A DNA stretch of 64,000 nt, taken from NCBI GenBank assembly GCA_030524035.1, contig JAUNHG010000002.1, forward strand, positions 413,850 to 477,849, given 5' to 3'. The stretch comes from Kocuria sp. Lineage in GTDB: Bacteria; Actinomycetota; Actinomycetes; Actinomycetales; Micrococcaceae. The position numbers were made by a program, and so were the translations under genes. Position 1 is the first letter of the stretch. Each line of letters starts with the position of its first letter. Shown here one piece after another: positions 38,256 through 48,043 of the stretch. Below the pieces are notes generated by a model, which did not search any database, was not told the DNA's origin, and worked only from the letters and a program-made list of their open reading frames with translations.

Positions 38256-39239
38256 GTGAGCTCAACGCAGGCTTCAGAGCACGTTGCCATACCTGCACCT
38301 CACAGCGCCCATCGGGAGACGCCCAAGCGCAAAACTACTTTCCCCGCCCGTTTACGCGCTTATCTGCAGTTAATGAAACTGCGAATAGTAGAGTTGTTAC
38401 TGATCGCCACAGTCCCGACCATGATTTTCGCTCAACAGGGCATGCCCGACTTCTGGTTGATTCTCAATACTTTAATCGGCGGCACCCTTTCTGCCGGAGC
38501 AGCAGGGGCGTTTAACTCTTATATTGACCGTGAATCTGACCGCGTTATGGAAAGGACATCCAATCGACCACTGGTCACTCGAGTAGTCGGTGATCGTGAA
38601 GCCCTGATCTTCGCCTGGGTCGTGGCCGTGCTCTCTGTTGCCTGGTTCTGGGTTTTTGTCAACGGCCTTGCCGCACTACTGAGCGCTTTCGCGATTTTCC
38701 TCTACGCTGTTTTCTACTCGATCATCCTCAAGCGGCGTACGTCCCAAAACATCGTTTGGGGCGGTGTTGCGGGATGCATGCCGGTGGTCATCGCGTGGGC
38801 GGCTGTCACAGGGACCGTTCAGTGGCCCGCCATGGTCTTATTCGCTGTCGTATTTTTATGGACACCACCGCATTACTGGCCATTGTCCATGAAGTATGCC
38901 GCTGACTACTCGCGGGCTGGGATCCCCATGTTGGGTGCTATTTCCCCAGCTGGCAAAGTAGCGTCCCAAGTTGTGCTCTATGCCTGGGCTACCGTGATGT
39001 GCTCTCTGCTATTGGTCCCCGTCGGTGGCGCCGGATGGTTCTACGCCACAGTGTGCCTAGCCGCCGGCGCATGGTTCACCTACGAATGCCACCGGTTACT
39101 ACGGACCGCCAATGACAACCAACCCACGGATAAACAAGCCATGCGAGTGTTCCATGGCTCCATCACCTACCTGACTTTGGTCTTTGTAGCTGTCGCCGTT
39201 GATCCCTTTGTGGGCGGATCTGTGCTCTCAGCACCGTAG
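38256..39239 (+). CDS. ctaB: protoheme IX farnesyltransferase (heme O synthase)
   Basis: Integral membrane prenyltransferase converting heme B to heme O for cytochrome oxidase. It has 327 residues from GTG 38256, chosen for the GGAGAGCAGGA site; the frame is open to 38163. The first aspartate motif is NSYIDRESDRVMERTSNRPL, and the second conserved loop is DYSRAGIPML. About eight to nine hydrophobic helices are visible. It is divergent from tkt, the usual actinobacterial context, and works with ctaA encoded 3 kb downstream and with SURF1. Confidence 0.95.
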   Translation: MSSTQASEHVAIPAPHSAHRETPKRKTTFPARLRAYLQLMKLRIVELLLIATVPTMIFAQQGMPDFWLILNTLIGGTLSAGAAGAFNSYIDRESDRVMERTSNRPLVTRVVGDREALIFAWVVAVLSVAWFWVFVNGLAALLSAFAIFLYAVFYSIILKRRTSQNIVWGGVAGCMPVVIAWAAVTGTVQWPAMVLFAVVFLWTPPHYWPLSMKYAADYSRAGIPMLGAISPAGKVASQVVLYAWATVMCSLLLVPVGGAGWFYATVCLAAGAWFTYECHRLLRTANDNQPTDKQAMRVFHGSITYLTLVFVAVAVDPFVGGSVLSAP

Positions 39240-39252
39240 ACTGCACACCATG
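39237..39252 (+). promoter_or_regulatory. leaderless promoter of the DapA-family gene (-10 TAGACT)
   Basis: TAGACT at 39237-39242 overlaps the ctaB stop codon and lies seven bases before ATG 39250. Confidence 0.55.
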
Positions 39253-40158
39253 CTGACTATGCGGTTCTCCGGTGTGGTGGCCTATCCAATTACCCCCTTT
39301 GCCCCTGGTGGTGCCATTGATCAGGTCACGTTCTCCGCTCACATCGCAGCGCTTGCTGAATCCGGGGTGGACGGCATCTGTGTACTGGGGACGGCAGGGT
39401 CTTTCGCCTATTTGAGTCACGACGAACGCGCTGCAGTGGTACGCACCGCCGTGTCTGCTGCAGCCGGTTCTGGCATTCCCATAGGTGTTGGCGTATCAGC
39501 CCTGACCACTCAACAGGTATTAGAGCTGGCATGGGATGCGGAAAACGCTGGTGCGGACGGTCTGGTAGTCAACCCGTTGTCATATGTACCGCTGTTATCA
39601 CCAGAAATCGCCGACCAGGTTGAAACTGTGGCGTCCTCCGTCAGTCTTCCGCTATGCCTTGATAACAATCCTTCAACCACAGGTTTTATGTACCCCGTGG
39701 ATTTGGCCGCAGAACTGACACGTGTCCATAACGTCGTAGCTTTTAAGGACACTGCGGACTCTGTACGTGCTTTACACAACCGTCGCCGTCTGCTGAATCA
39801 ACTGTGTGAGCCTGGCACGTGTTTTGCGATCGCCAGCCCCCAGCTGATGATGGATGATCCCGACCCCACCACCGCATGGCACACCGGTTTAGCTGCGGCG
39901 CTCCCTCAGGAATTTGTGGCGTTTCGCGCAGCCGCCGCCGCTGACGATTCGGAAGCGGTACATCGTTGGCGTGAAGCTTTCGCCCCGCTCATCGACGTCT
40001 TGCGATGGGAACGTCCCTTAAGTTCCATTTACGCTCTTAACGATGTTTGCGGAGTACGTACGGCCGCGCCACGCCGTCCCATTCATCCAGTAACGTCACA
40101 AAGTCGCGAACGGATTGCAGAAGCTGTCCGTGTGGTCCGCCAGGCGCTGGCCTCGTAG
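39250..40158 (+). CDS. DapA/NanA-family aldolase (dihydrodipicolinate synthase-like)
   Basis: TIM-barrel lyase of the DHDPS/N-acetylneuraminate lyase family, 302 residues. The GVVAYPITPFAPGG start (about 8-21), the Tyr-bearing NPLSYVPLLSP, and the Schiff-base Lys in VVAFKDTADSVR are in place. The usual GxxGE and TTPYY segments of lysine-pathway DapA are altered (LGTAGSFAYLSHDE). That makes another 2-keto-acid aldol substrate more likely than lysine synthesis. No sugar or lysine genes flank it; the neighbours are ctaB and an ABC exporter. ATG 39250 is set by its leaderless promoter. Confidence 0.8.
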   Translation: MLTMRFSGVVAYPITPFAPGGAIDQVTFSAHIAALAESGVDGICVLGTAGSFAYLSHDERAAVVRTAVSAAAGSGIPIGVGVSALTTQQVLELAWDAENAGADGLVVNPLSYVPLLSPEIADQVETVASSVSLPLCLDNNPSTTGFMYPVDLAAELTRVHNVVAFKDTADSVRALHNRRRLLNQLCEPGTCFAIASPQLMMDDPDPTTAWHTGLAAALPQEFVAFRAAAAADDSEAVHRWREAFAPLIDVLRWERPLSSIYALNDVCGVRTAAPRRPIHPVTSQSRERIAEAVRVVRQALAS

Positions 40159-40162
40159 TACC

Positions 40163-40177
40163 TAAACTGACTACGTG
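40163..40177 (+). promoter_or_regulatory. leaderless promoter of the ABC exporter (-10 TAAACT)
   Basis: TAAACT at 40163-40168 is six bases before GTG 40175, which favours that start over ATG 40181. Confidence 0.55.
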
Positions 40178-41188
40178 TCTATGGATCACATGATGCCTTC
40201 CCATTCCCGCGCGCCGAGGTCGGTACTGTCTCCAGCGCTGTGGGTAGAGCATCTGTGCATGGAGTACAGGGTTTCGTCGGGCAGAAGCACTCGCCGTGTT
40301 CGAGCGGTCGCCGATGTGAGTTTCCAGGCGCAATATGGGCACGTCACGGCATTGTTAGGGCCTAATGGCGCGGGCAAAAGCACGACGCTAGGGTGCGCTC
40401 AGGGCTTACTCAAGCCCACTGGCGGATCCATCGAACTGCTAGGGCAGAACCCGTGGAACGCCAAACCCGAGCTCAGGGCACGCATGGGAGTTATGCTGCA
40501 AGACGGCGGGTTACCGCAATCGGCACGCCCCGGTGAGTTCCTCAAGCACATCAGTACCATGTACCGCCATCCAGCCGATATGGAAGAACTGATCGGCATA
40601 CTCGGTATTAACTCTTTTCTCCATACACCCTTACGGCGCCTGTCCGGTGGTCAACGACAACGGGTGGCACTGGCCGCCGCTTTGGCTGGGCGCCCCGATA
40701 TCGTGTTTTTGGATGAGCCCTCAGCTGGCCTTGACCCGCAATCCCGCGCGGTGGTTTTTGAGCTGATCACACAGCTCACAGAACGTGGCACTGCGGTGGT
40801 TTTGACCACCCATCTGCTGGACGACGCCCAAAAACTCGCTGACCACGTGGTGATTGTGGATCAGGGGACGGTTCGAAAATCTGGGACAGTCGCCGAGTTG
40901 ATTTCTAGAGACGACAGTTCGGCGACGCTGCGGTTGCAGCTCACACATCAACAACGCAACCATTGGGATCGCCACCCTCCACAATGTGTGATCGCATCAG
41001 CGCAGCAAGGACTGCATGTGGAGGCGACCGACCACGAGGTCACCATTACCGGGGCATTAGGGCCAGATCTTCTGCACAACCTCACCACCTGGTTCACCAC
41101 AACAGGGGAACTACCACTATCCATGACACTGCAACCACAAACGTTAGAAGACGTTTTTCTGGAGGTAGCAGGGCGGGAGATTCGATGA
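40175..41188 (+). CDS. ABC transporter ATP-binding protein (exporter type)
   Basis: ATPase of a two-gene ABC-2 type exporter, 337 residues. Walker A is LLGPNGAGKSTTLG (about 66-79), signature LSGGQRQRVALAAALAGRPD (about 151), Walker B VFLDEPSAGLDPQS, and switch His TTHLLDD. The C-terminal ~90 residues form the extra domain seen in drug and antibiotic exporter ATPases. The stop overlaps the permease start by 4 bases. The pair sits between ctaB and ctaA, a position where actinomycetes often keep an ABC exporter; a link to cytochrome oxidase or heme is possible but unproven. Confidence 0.88.
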   Translation: MSMDHMMPSHSRAPRSVLSPALWVEHLCMEYRVSSGRSTRRVRAVADVSFQAQYGHVTALLGPNGAGKSTTLGCAQGLLKPTGGSIELLGQNPWNAKPELRARMGVMLQDGGLPQSARPGEFLKHISTMYRHPADMEELIGILGINSFLHTPLRRLSGGQRQRVALAAALAGRPDIVFLDEPSAGLDPQSRAVVFELITQLTERGTAVVLTTHLLDDAQKLADHVVIVDQGTVRKSGTVAELISRDDSSATLRLQLTHQQRNHWDRHPPQCVIASAQQGLHVEATDHEVTITGALGPDLLHNLTTWFTTTGELPLSMTLQPQTLEDVFLEVAGREIR

Positions 41189-41997
41189 ACGAAATAACCA
41201 GTCCCGCCCATAAAACCAGTGCAAACATCATCGATGACGCACCGCGCGCAGCGCCACTGTGGCGACGGGTAGTTAGTCAGACTCGGTACGAAGCTTTGAC
41301 GATGGCACGCAACGGCGAACAGCTCTTGTTACTAGTGATCTTACCGGTCATCGCTCTTGTTGCTCTATCACAAAGCAGCATATTGGACGGTACGTTGCCT
41401 GACAGCGCAAACCGTGTGGACTATGCCGTGGCCGGTGTTCTGGCCTTGAGCGTGATCTCCAACGCCTTTTCAGGCCAGGGCATTCAAACAGGGTTTGACC
41501 GTCGTTATGGAGTACTACGGCAACTATCTACGACACCGTTAGGGCGTAGCGGGCTGATTGCTGGAAAATTTTGTGCCGTTCTGACCGTTCTGGTCGCTCA
41601 ATGCGCCGTGATCATCATGGTGGGGCTCGCCGTGGGATGGAAACCACCGGCCACGGCCGTAGCCCCCGCCGTGATCATCATGTTCCTAGGGGCTGCGGCG
41701 TTTACCAGCCTGGGACTGTTAGTAGCAGGAATTCTGCGGGCCGAAGCCACTCTTGCCGTCGTCAACCTGCTGTGGGTATTGCTGGCTGCCGCCGGCGGAA
41801 CCTTGGCACCGACAACGGTGCTGCCTACCTGGTTCGCTCCCATAGTGTCTTTGTTGCCATCTGCTGCACTCGCTGACGGTCTGCGTCATGTGCTGGTCAC
41901 ACATAGCGTTGGTGGACTTTGGGGGCCTGCTCTCATTCTGGTGTTATGGACAGCAGCGGCGTGGGCTGCGGCAGCCCGTTGGTTCCGGTGGAACTGA
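41185..41997 (+). CDS. ABC-2 type exporter permease
   Basis: Membrane partner of the preceding ATPase, 270 residues from ATG 41185 (ATGA overlap). The same frame is open further upstream, but that part lies inside the ATPase gene. Six hydrophobic segments are visible. The first is LLLLVILPVIALVAL (about 48-62), and a later pair is AVIIMFLGAAAFTSLGLLVAGI and NLLWVLLAAAGGTLAPTTVLP. The cytoplasmic region FDRRYGVLRQLSTTPLGRS is typical of ABC-2 permeases. Substrate unknown. Confidence 0.87.
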   Translation: MNEITSPAHKTSANIIDDAPRAAPLWRRVVSQTRYEALTMARNGEQLLLLVILPVIALVALSQSSILDGTLPDSANRVDYAVAGVLALSVISNAFSGQGIQTGFDRRYGVLRQLSTTPLGRSGLIAGKFCAVLTVLVAQCAVIIMVGLAVGWKPPATAVAPAVIIMFLGAAAFTSLGLLVAGILRAEATLAVVNLLWVLLAAAGGTLAPTTVLPTWFAPIVSLLPSAALADGLRHVLVTHSVGGLWGPALILVLWTAAAWAAAARWFRWN

Positions 41998-42003
41998 CAC
42001 CGT

Positions 42004-42009
42004 TAGACT
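42004..42009 (+). promoter_or_regulatory. ctaA -10 element (TAGACT)
   Basis: TAGACT at 42004-42009, 41 bases before GTG 42050. The leader contains a GAAGCG/CGCTTC pair and AGGATG as a weak ribosome site. Confidence 0.4.
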
Positions 42010-42049
42010 GAAGCGACCTTGACAACCCGCACGCTTCAGGATGTGACCT

Positions 42050-43075
42050 GTGAGTTCCGCGCCACCCCGTACGCACTCTTCTACCTCATCAGAGCGCTTC
42101 CCCCGCCCTACAGAAAACCCAAATATCTGGCAGCGGGTGTCGGCACTGTTCATGCGGACTCAGGTGGATGGATGGGTTCGCATAACTGCGTGGGCCTCCC
42201 TATTAGCCAACTCACTCTTAATTTTGACCGGGGGCCTGGTGAGATTGACGGGATCAGGGTTGGGGTGCCCTACCTGGCCACAGTGCACAGAAGATTCGTG
42301 GACCTCGACGGCTGCCATGGGAATCCATGGAGCTATTGAATTTGGTAACCGTCTTCTGACTTTCGGTTTAGCTTTGGTCGCTGTCCTCGCCTTCTTAGCC
42401 GTACTGAAGATGCGCGACCACCGCCGGGACCTCTTTGGACTCACCCTGGTTCTTGGGTTAGGCATCGTAGTGCAGGCAGTGGTTGGGGGAATCACGGTTC
42501 GAACGGGCCTTAACCCATGGGTGGTAGGAATCCACTTCATGATCTCAGCCGTGATGATCTTTCTGGCTACGGTCTACGTGAATCGAACACGTCGGTACAG
42601 TCTGCCGGATGTTGCGATCCGTGAGGCCCCGGGGCAAGCCCAAAACCTAAGCGGCGTCGTTCGGGGGAGTGCGCTGCTCTTGGCCTTACTCACGTTTGCG
42701 ATCGTCTACTTGGGCACTTTAGTCACAGGAACCGGACCGCATTCAGGGGATTCTGGAGAAGTAGTCCGCCACACCTTTGACGCCGTCGTTATTACTCGCA
42801 TGCACGTTATCCCCGTCTATGCCATCACGGCGTTGATTGCGCTGGCTTTGCTGGTTGGGCGTACGTCGTGGCCCCGGCCCGTTTGGAAGGCATACGCACT
42901 GGTGGGTTGTGTTGTCGTGTTCCAAGCCCTCATCGGTTTCTATCAGTACTTCAATGGCCTGCCGGTGCTTGTGGTCACCGCACATTTAGTCGGCTCTGCA
43001 CTGTTGATTGCCACCGTGGCTTCTACGGTCGAAAAGTCTTTTGCGTTGACGACAGCACCGACACAACCTGTCTAA
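42050..43075 (+). CDS. ctaA: heme A synthase
   Basis: Membrane oxidase converting heme O to heme A for aa3-type cytochrome oxidase. It has 341 residues with a ~40-residue polar N-terminus. Eight hydrophobic helices are visible. GGLVRLTGSGLGCPTWPQC carries the conserved loop and cysteine pair region, and heme-ligand histidines lie in IHGAIEFGNR, VGIHFMISAVM, MHVIPVYAITAL and TAHLVGSALL. GTG 42050 is the start. It acts after CtaB. Confidence 0.93.
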   Translation: MSSAPPRTHSSTSSERFPRPTENPNIWQRVSALFMRTQVDGWVRITAWASLLANSLLILTGGLVRLTGSGLGCPTWPQCTEDSWTSTAAMGIHGAIEFGNRLLTFGLALVAVLAFLAVLKMRDHRRDLFGLTLVLGLGIVVQAVVGGITVRTGLNPWVVGIHFMISAVMIFLATVYVNRTRRYSLPDVAIREAPGQAQNLSGVVRGSALLLALLTFAIVYLGTLVTGTGPHSGDSGEVVRHTFDAVVITRMHVIPVYAITALIALALLVGRTSWPRPVWKAYALVGCVVVFQALIGFYQYFNGLPVLVVTAHLVGSALLIATVASTVEKSFALTTAPTQPV

Positions 43076-43194
43076 TGCGAACCTCACTGAGGTGACCCTT
43101 CCTAGGCACACGGAATGAATTTAGACATACTTTGGTTCTGTAATTTGGCGGGATCCGTGACACAGGCGCATCAGGTATGAGGGGAGAGATACAG

Positions 43195-43962
43195 ATGACT
43201 GGTTCCAGCGCTCGCTCGCAAAGCCGTACGAGCCAACAGTGCCTCCCCGCAACAACCGATGAGCCCACTGAGTCCAAAACACGCTCAAAAGTGCTGAACG
43301 CCGTTCTGGAGCATGGCCCGGTAACTGCCCGTGAACTCGGCGACCGCCTCGATCTCACACCCGCAGCTATTCGTCGCCACCTGGACACCCTGGAACGTGA
43401 ACGGTTCATTGAGGTTACGCTGGTCCGCCGCCCGGGAACCGGGGCCGGACGGCCCGCCCGGCGTTATGTGGTAGCACCTGAAGGCCATGAGCGACTAGGC
43501 AATGATTATCTAGGGATCGCAGCAGATGCGTTAGACACCATTCGAGAACTTGGTGGGCACCAAGGACTCCGCGCTTTTGTGGACCGGCAGTTTGACCAGA
43601 TGGAACGTCGTTACCGTCCGACTGTTGAAGCTGCTGGCGAGGACGTGTCAGCACGGCTAGACATCCTCGTCCAGCTACTCTCAGCTGATGGATACGCAGC
43701 ATCCGCCAACATCGTTAAGGTCGGACCCGCACGTCGCCGCGTGTTATCAGCCCAGTTATGTCAGGGGCATTGCCCAGTACAGGAGATTGCCACTAAACAC
43801 CCTGAATTCTGTGAGGCCGAAACTCGGATAATTGCGGCCTTGCTCGATGTTGACATCCGAAGACTTTCCACACTTGCCGCGGGGGCACATGTGTGCAACA
43901 CACATGTGCCGTTGTCACGGCAACCCCATGTCCGAGTGCGCTCCGGCGCACCGGGTTCTTGA
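43195..43962 (+). CDS. sufR: SufR-type Fe-S sensing transcriptional regulator
   Basis: Predicted repressor of the suf operon that follows. It has 255 residues from ATG 43195, chosen for the GGGGAG site; an ATG at 43177 lies within that site. A winged helix-turn-helix is seen at about 42-100 ([23 protein letters not shown], then [13 protein letters not shown]). The C-terminal half has four cysteines, C189, C193, C206 and C234, in [14 protein letters not shown] and HVCNTH. These are suitable ligands for the [Fe-S] cluster that controls DNA binding in SufR proteins. The upstream 119 bases should contain its operator. Confidence 0.9.
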   Translation: MTGSSARSQSRTSQQCLPATTDEPTESKTRSKVLNAVLEHGPVTARELGDRLDLTPAAIRRHLDTLERERFIEVTLVRRPGTGAGRPARRYVVAPEGHERLGNDYLGIAADALDTIRELGGHQGLRAFVDRQFDQMERRYRPTVEAAGEDVSARLDILVQLLSADGYAASANIVKVGPARRRVLSAQLCQGHCPVQEIATKHPEFCEAETRIIAALLDVDIRRLSTLAAGAHVCNTHVPLSRQPHVRVRSGAPGS

Positions 43963-44029
43963 CCATTTAGCGTCGGCAGCTGGTACAGCTCGCCGAGACA
44001 CACCAACTGCTCGATACGAGGAGGCAGGC

Positions 44030-45481
44030 ATGACTGACGTGACAAACGCCAATGACACCGTCATCAGCGACATTTTGGAGAAAAATCCGGAGCTGGAAGG
44101 CATCGGCAACTACGAATACGGGTGGGCGGATCCTGATGTCGCGGGTGCATCTGCACGTCGTGGTCTCAATGAAGAGGTCGTTCGGGATATATCCGATAAG
44201 AAGAACGAGCCTGAGTGGATGCTGAATATGCGCCTTAAAGCTCTCAAGTTCTTCAACCGCAAACCCATGCCTACGTGGGGGGCTGATCTTTCGGATATTG
44301 ATTTTGACAACATCAAATACTTTGTCCGAGCCTCCGAAAAGCAAGCACAGTCGTGGGAAGATTTACCAGAGGACATCCGCGAAACCTACGAAAAACTAGG
44401 TATTCCGGAAGCAGAACGCTCACGCTTAGTGGCAGGTGTTGCTGCACAGTACGAATCAGAGGTCGTGTACCATCAGATTCGTGAAGATCTGGAAGCTCAA
44501 GGAGTAATCTTCCTCGACACCGATACCGCGCTACGGGAACACCCGGAGTTCTTTGAAGAATACTTCGGAACTGTCATTCCCGTGGGAGATAATAAATTTG
44601 GTGCGTTGAATACCGCCGTATGGTCTGGTGGATCTTTTGTATATGTCCCCAAAGGAGTCCATGTCGAGATACCGTTGCAGGCATACTTCCGCATCAATAC
44701 AGAAAATATGGGACAGTTTGAACGCACGTTGATTATTGCCGACGAGGACTCTTACGTTCATTACATTGAAGGGTGCACAGCCCCGATATATAAAACAGAC
44801 TCCTTGCACTCAGCTGTTGTGGAAATCATTGTGAAGAAAAACGCTCGAGTGCGTTACACGACGATTCAAAACTGGTCCAATAACGTCTACAACCTGGTCA
44901 CGAAGCGCGCCATCGCCCACGAAGGCGCCACCATGGAGTGGATTGATGGGAACATTGGATCCAAGGTGACCCAGAAGTACCCAGCTGTCTATATGACCGG
45001 CGAACACGCTAAGGGGGAGACCCTCTCCATCGCTTTTGCCGGTGAAGGGCAGCATCAAGACACTGGATCAAAAATGGTGCACATTGCACCTAACACGTCA
45101 TCCTCCATCGTTTCCAAGTCCGTAGCGCGTAATGGTGGCCGTGCCGCCTATCGCGGGCTAGTTCAGGTGCGGGAAGGCGCCCACAATGCCAAGTCAAACG
45201 TGGTGTGTGACGCTCTATTGGTAGACACCATTTCACGTTCGGACACCTACCCCTACGTCGATATTCGTGAAGACGACGTCTCTATGGGGCACGAAGCCAC
45301 CGTTTCCCGAGTTTCCGAAGAACAACTTTTCTATCTGATGCAGCGCGGGATCGCTGAAGACGAAGCCATGGCAATGATTGTGCGCGGATTCGTTGAGCCG
45401 ATCGCCCGTGAGCTGCCTATGGAGTACGCACTTGAACTCAATCGCTTGATCGAACTGCAAATGGAGGGTTCCGTTGGCTGA
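44030..45481 (+). CDS. sufB: Fe-S cluster assembly scaffold SufB
   Basis: Core of the SufBCD scaffold that builds Fe-S clusters. It has 483 residues from ATG 44030 with GGAGG ahead; the open frame upstream lies over sufR. Typical segments are [59 protein letters not shown] and [24 protein letters not shown] in pieces along the protein. No intein interrupts it, unlike mycobacterial SufB. It overlaps sufD by 8 bases. Confidence 0.97.
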   Translation: MTDVTNANDTVISDILEKNPELEGIGNYEYGWADPDVAGASARRGLNEEVVRDISDKKNEPEWMLNMRLKALKFFNRKPMPTWGADLSDIDFDNIKYFVRASEKQAQSWEDLPEDIRETYEKLGIPEAERSRLVAGVAAQYESEVVYHQIREDLEAQGVIFLDTDTALREHPEFFEEYFGTVIPVGDNKFGALNTAVWSGGSFVYVPKGVHVEIPLQAYFRINTENMGQFERTLIIADEDSYVHYIEGCTAPIYKTDSLHSAVVEIIVKKNARVRYTTIQNWSNNVYNLVTKRAIAHEGATMEWIDGNIGSKVTQKYPAVYMTGEHAKGETLSIAFAGEGQHQDTGSKMVHIAPNTSSSIVSKSVARNGGRAAYRGLVQVREGAHNAKSNVVCDALLVDTISRSDTYPYVDIREDDVSMGHEATVSRVSEEQLFYLMQRGIAEDEAMAMIVRGFVEPIARELPMEYALELNRLIELQMEGSVG

Positions 45482-46793
45482 TACGCCACACTTTGACACC
45501 CGGCCGGCACCAGCCGCCACCACTGCTGAGGACGACTTTGTCCAAGGGGTCCGTACCGACCAGGCACGCGTTGCCATTCCCGGTATGACTGAGGAGGGTG
45601 AAAAGCTCGCCACCGAACACGCCCTGGGCGATGAACGTGAGGTGGAAGTCACAATCTCACCAGAGGCTAAAAAACCGGCGGGCAACTCGCGCGCGGAACG
45701 CACAGCGTCATATAACCTGACTGATTTTCCCGAGCTGACGGGCCGTGAAGAAGATTTCCGTTTCACCCCGCTGCAGCGACTCAAGGGCTTGGATTCCAAG
45801 GATCTCACCGGCACAACACCCCAGGTGGCGGTTTCTGGATCGGACTTAGTAACCGTAGAAACAGTTGGACGCGACGATCCCCGCGTAGGCTCTGCGGGTA
45901 TTCCGGAGGACCGTCTGTCTGCCAATGCTTGGCAACATTTTACGGAAACCACCGTTGTGACCATCGCGCAGGAAACCGAGGTTGACGAGACCATCTTCGT
46001 AGACATTACGGGTACCCACACCGACCCCGCGGCACAGCACCTGGTGATTGACGCTCAGCCGTTTTCCCGCGCCCGAGTGGTCCTCCACCACCACGGCACT
46101 GCAGTACTAGGTCAAAACATCGAGTTTTTAGTGGGCGATAACGCCAACCTGACCGTCGTGTCCTTGCAGGAGTGGAAAGATCGCGGCACGGTGCACGCCT
46201 CCGCCCAGCATGGACGCGTAGGCCGTGACGCACGGTTTAAACATGTTTGCGTGACTCTGGGCGGTGAGACTGTGCGCGTGACCCCCGCCGTTCGTTATGA
46301 CGCACCCGGTGGCGAGGTCGAAATGTACGGCCTGACGTTCGTAGATGACGGCCAACATTTGGAGTCCCGGTTGTTTGTTGATCACTCGCAACCTAACTGC
46401 ACATCCCGAGTCACCTATAAATCCGCGTTACAAGGCCGCGCTGCGCACGGAGTGTGGGTAGGTGATGTGCTGATCCGCCCGGAAGCGGAAGGTACGGATA
46501 CCTACGAACTGAACCGCAACCTCATCCTCAATGACGGCCCCCGTATGGATTCGATTCCCAACCTAGAAATTGAAACCGGGTTGATCGAAGGAGCGGGGCA
46601 CGCCTCAACCACCGGCCAGTTGGATGCCGAACACCTGTATTACCTCATGGCACGGGGCATTCCCGAAGTGGAAGCGCGGCGCTTGGTAGTGCGCGGTTTC
46701 CTTTTCGAAATCCTGCAACAGATCGAAGACGAAAACATTGAGGCTCGTCTGCGCGACGTTGTTGAAGCCGAGCTGTCCAACGCAGACCACTGA
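45474..46793 (+). CDS. sufD: Fe-S cluster assembly protein SufD
   Basis: Paralogue of SufB that forms the SufB-SufC2-SufD complex. It has 439 residues. The start is TTG 45474, with GGAGGG eight bases ahead inside the sufB end. The C-terminal beta-helix is conserved: [46 protein letters not shown] in pieces, and the closing [23 protein letters not shown] region. The first ~100 residues are less conserved and acidic. It is coupled to sufB. Confidence 0.95.
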   Translation: MADTPHFDTRPAPAATTAEDDFVQGVRTDQARVAIPGMTEEGEKLATEHALGDEREVEVTISPEAKKPAGNSRAERTASYNLTDFPELTGREEDFRFTPLQRLKGLDSKDLTGTTPQVAVSGSDLVTVETVGRDDPRVGSAGIPEDRLSANAWQHFTETTVVTIAQETEVDETIFVDITGTHTDPAAQHLVIDAQPFSRARVVLHHHGTAVLGQNIEFLVGDNANLTVVSLQEWKDRGTVHASAQHGRVGRDARFKHVCVTLGGETVRVTPAVRYDAPGGEVEMYGLTFVDDGQHLESRLFVDHSQPNCTSRVTYKSALQGRAAHGVWVGDVLIRPEAEGTDTYELNRNLILNDGPRMDSIPNLEIETGLIEGAGHASTTGQLDAEHLYYLMARGIPEVEARRLVVRGFLFEILQQIEDENIEARLRDVVEAELSNADH

Positions 46794-46831
46794 AGCACGT
46801 ACAAAACCTCATTAATTTTCCAGGAGAAACA

Positions 46832-47593
46832 TTGAGCACTCTCGAAATCAAGGATCTCAACGCATCCGTTTTGTTGGATGAAGACAACAGCAAACAGATC
46901 CTCAAAGGCGTCAACATCACCATCAACTCCGGGGAAGTTCACGCAATCATGGGCCCTAACGGTTCCGGTAAGTCCACTTTGGCTTCCACCGTCGCCGGCC
47001 ACCCTAAGTTCCGTGTCGATTCGGGCTCCGTACTCCTCGATGGCGAAGACGTTTTGGAAATGTCAGTGGACGAACGTGCCCGTGCCGGACTGTTTTTGGC
47101 GATGCAATATCCCGTCGAAATCCCGGGGGTAACAACCTCAAATTTCTTGCGGTCAGCTAAAACAGCGATCGACGGCGAGGCCCCCTCCCTGCGGACCTGG
47201 ACCAAAGACATGAAAACTGTTGCTGAGCAGTTGAAAATGGATCCCGCGATGATCCAGCGCAATGTCAACGAAGGTTTTTCCGGAGGCGAGAAAAAACGCA
47301 TGGAAATCATGCAATTAGAGCTGTTGCGTCCCAAGATGGCTCTGTTGGATGAAACCGACTCTGGCTTAGATGTTGATGCTCTGCGTGTGGTCTCTGACGG
47401 GGTGAACCGCGCCAAAGAAACCAACAACATGGGTGTCATGCTGATCACCCACTACAACCGCATTTTGCGTTATATCAAGCCGGATTACGTTCACGTGTTC
47501 AACGACGGCAAAATCGTGGAACAGGGCGGCCCGGAACTCGCCGTCATGTTGGAAGAGGAAGGTTACGACAAGTACGTCGCAGCCAACCGCTGA
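46832..47593 (+). CDS. sufC: Fe-S cluster assembly ATPase SufC
   Basis: Soluble ABC ATPase driving the SufBCD scaffold. It has 253 residues from TTG 46832 with CAGGAGA ahead. Walker A is MGPNGSGKSTLAST (about 41-54), the signature is the SufC-specific FSGGEKKRMEIMQ, Walker B is MALLDETDSGLDVDALR, and the switch His is in ITHYNRIL. A 13-bp hairpin follows its stop before sufT. Confidence 0.97.
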   Translation: MSTLEIKDLNASVLLDEDNSKQILKGVNITINSGEVHAIMGPNGSGKSTLASTVAGHPKFRVDSGSVLLDGEDVLEMSVDERARAGLFLAMQYPVEIPGVTTSNFLRSAKTAIDGEAPSLRTWTKDMKTVAEQLKMDPAMIQRNVNEGFSGGEKKRMEIMQLELLRPKMALLDETDSGLDVDALRVVSDGVNRAKETNNMGVMLITHYNRILRYIKPDYVHVFNDGKIVEQGGPELAVMLEEEGYDKYVAANR

Positions 47594-47599
47594 TCTCCC

Positions 47600-47634
47600 G
47601 GTTTCCTTGGGCAGTGGGAACGCCCAAGGAAACC
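47600..47634 (+). terminator. 13-bp hairpin between sufC and sufT
   Basis: Perfect arms 47600-47612 and 47622-47634 with a 9-base loop start 7 bases after the sufC stop. There is no T-tract, so partial termination or RNA stabilisation is as likely as full termination. It occupies the spot where sufS-sufU are usually found. Confidence 0.6.
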
Positions 47635-47654
47635 ACCGAACTAAAGGAACAAAC

Positions 47655-47993
47655 ATGGCCGAACCGTCAACCGCGCCCGCAGGGGCTCCGTCACTTGAAG
47701 AAGTTGAGGAGGCGCTCAAGGACGTGATCGACCCCGAACTCGGGGTGAACATTGTTGATCTGGGACTGCTGTACGGCGCTTCCTACACAGAGGACGGTGC
47801 GCTGAAGCTCGATATGACGCTGACTACCGCAGCATGCCCCCTGCAAGATGTCATCGAAGAACAAGTGGAACAGAACATCGGCACCATGGTGGACGAATGG
47901 TACGTCAACTGGGTGTGGATGCCCCAGTGGAGCATGGAACGCATTACAGAAGATGGGCGGGACCAAATGCGAGCGCTCGGATTCAACATCTGA
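47655..47993 (+). CDS. SufT/MIP18-family Fe-S assembly factor (DUF59)
   Basis: Small auxiliary factor for Fe-S protein maturation, 112 residues from ATG 47655 with AAAGGAAC ahead. The DUF59 fold shows DVIDPELGVNIVDLGLLYG (about 23-41) and the conserved Cys in LTTAACPLQDVIEEQV. In actinomycetes this gene usually ends sufRBDCSU-T operons. Here it follows sufC directly, so the cysteine desulfurase SufS and the transfer protein SufU are missing from the cluster. Confidence 0.92.
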   Translation: MAEPSTAPAGAPSLEEVEEALKDVIDPELGVNIVDLGLLYGASYTEDGALKLDMTLTTAACPLQDVIEEQVEQNIGTMVDEWYVNWVWMPQWSMERITEDGRDQMRALGFNI

Positions 47994-48006
47994 AACACCT
48001 GCACGG

Positions 48007-48043
48007 CAACCCCGGATTCATTCAGCGGATGCTTCCGGGGTTG
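48007..48043. terminator. shared hairpin at the sufT/ypfJ convergent ends
   Basis: CAACCCCGGA (48007-48016) and TCCGGGGTTG (48034-48043) can pair; the second arm lies within the last codons of the minus-strand gene. Probable bidirectional terminator without a T-tract. Confidence 0.5.

Noticed and set aside
42019..42339. Small frame at the ctaA start beginning with TTG
   Set aside because: Overlaps the conserved ctaA N-terminus in another frame.
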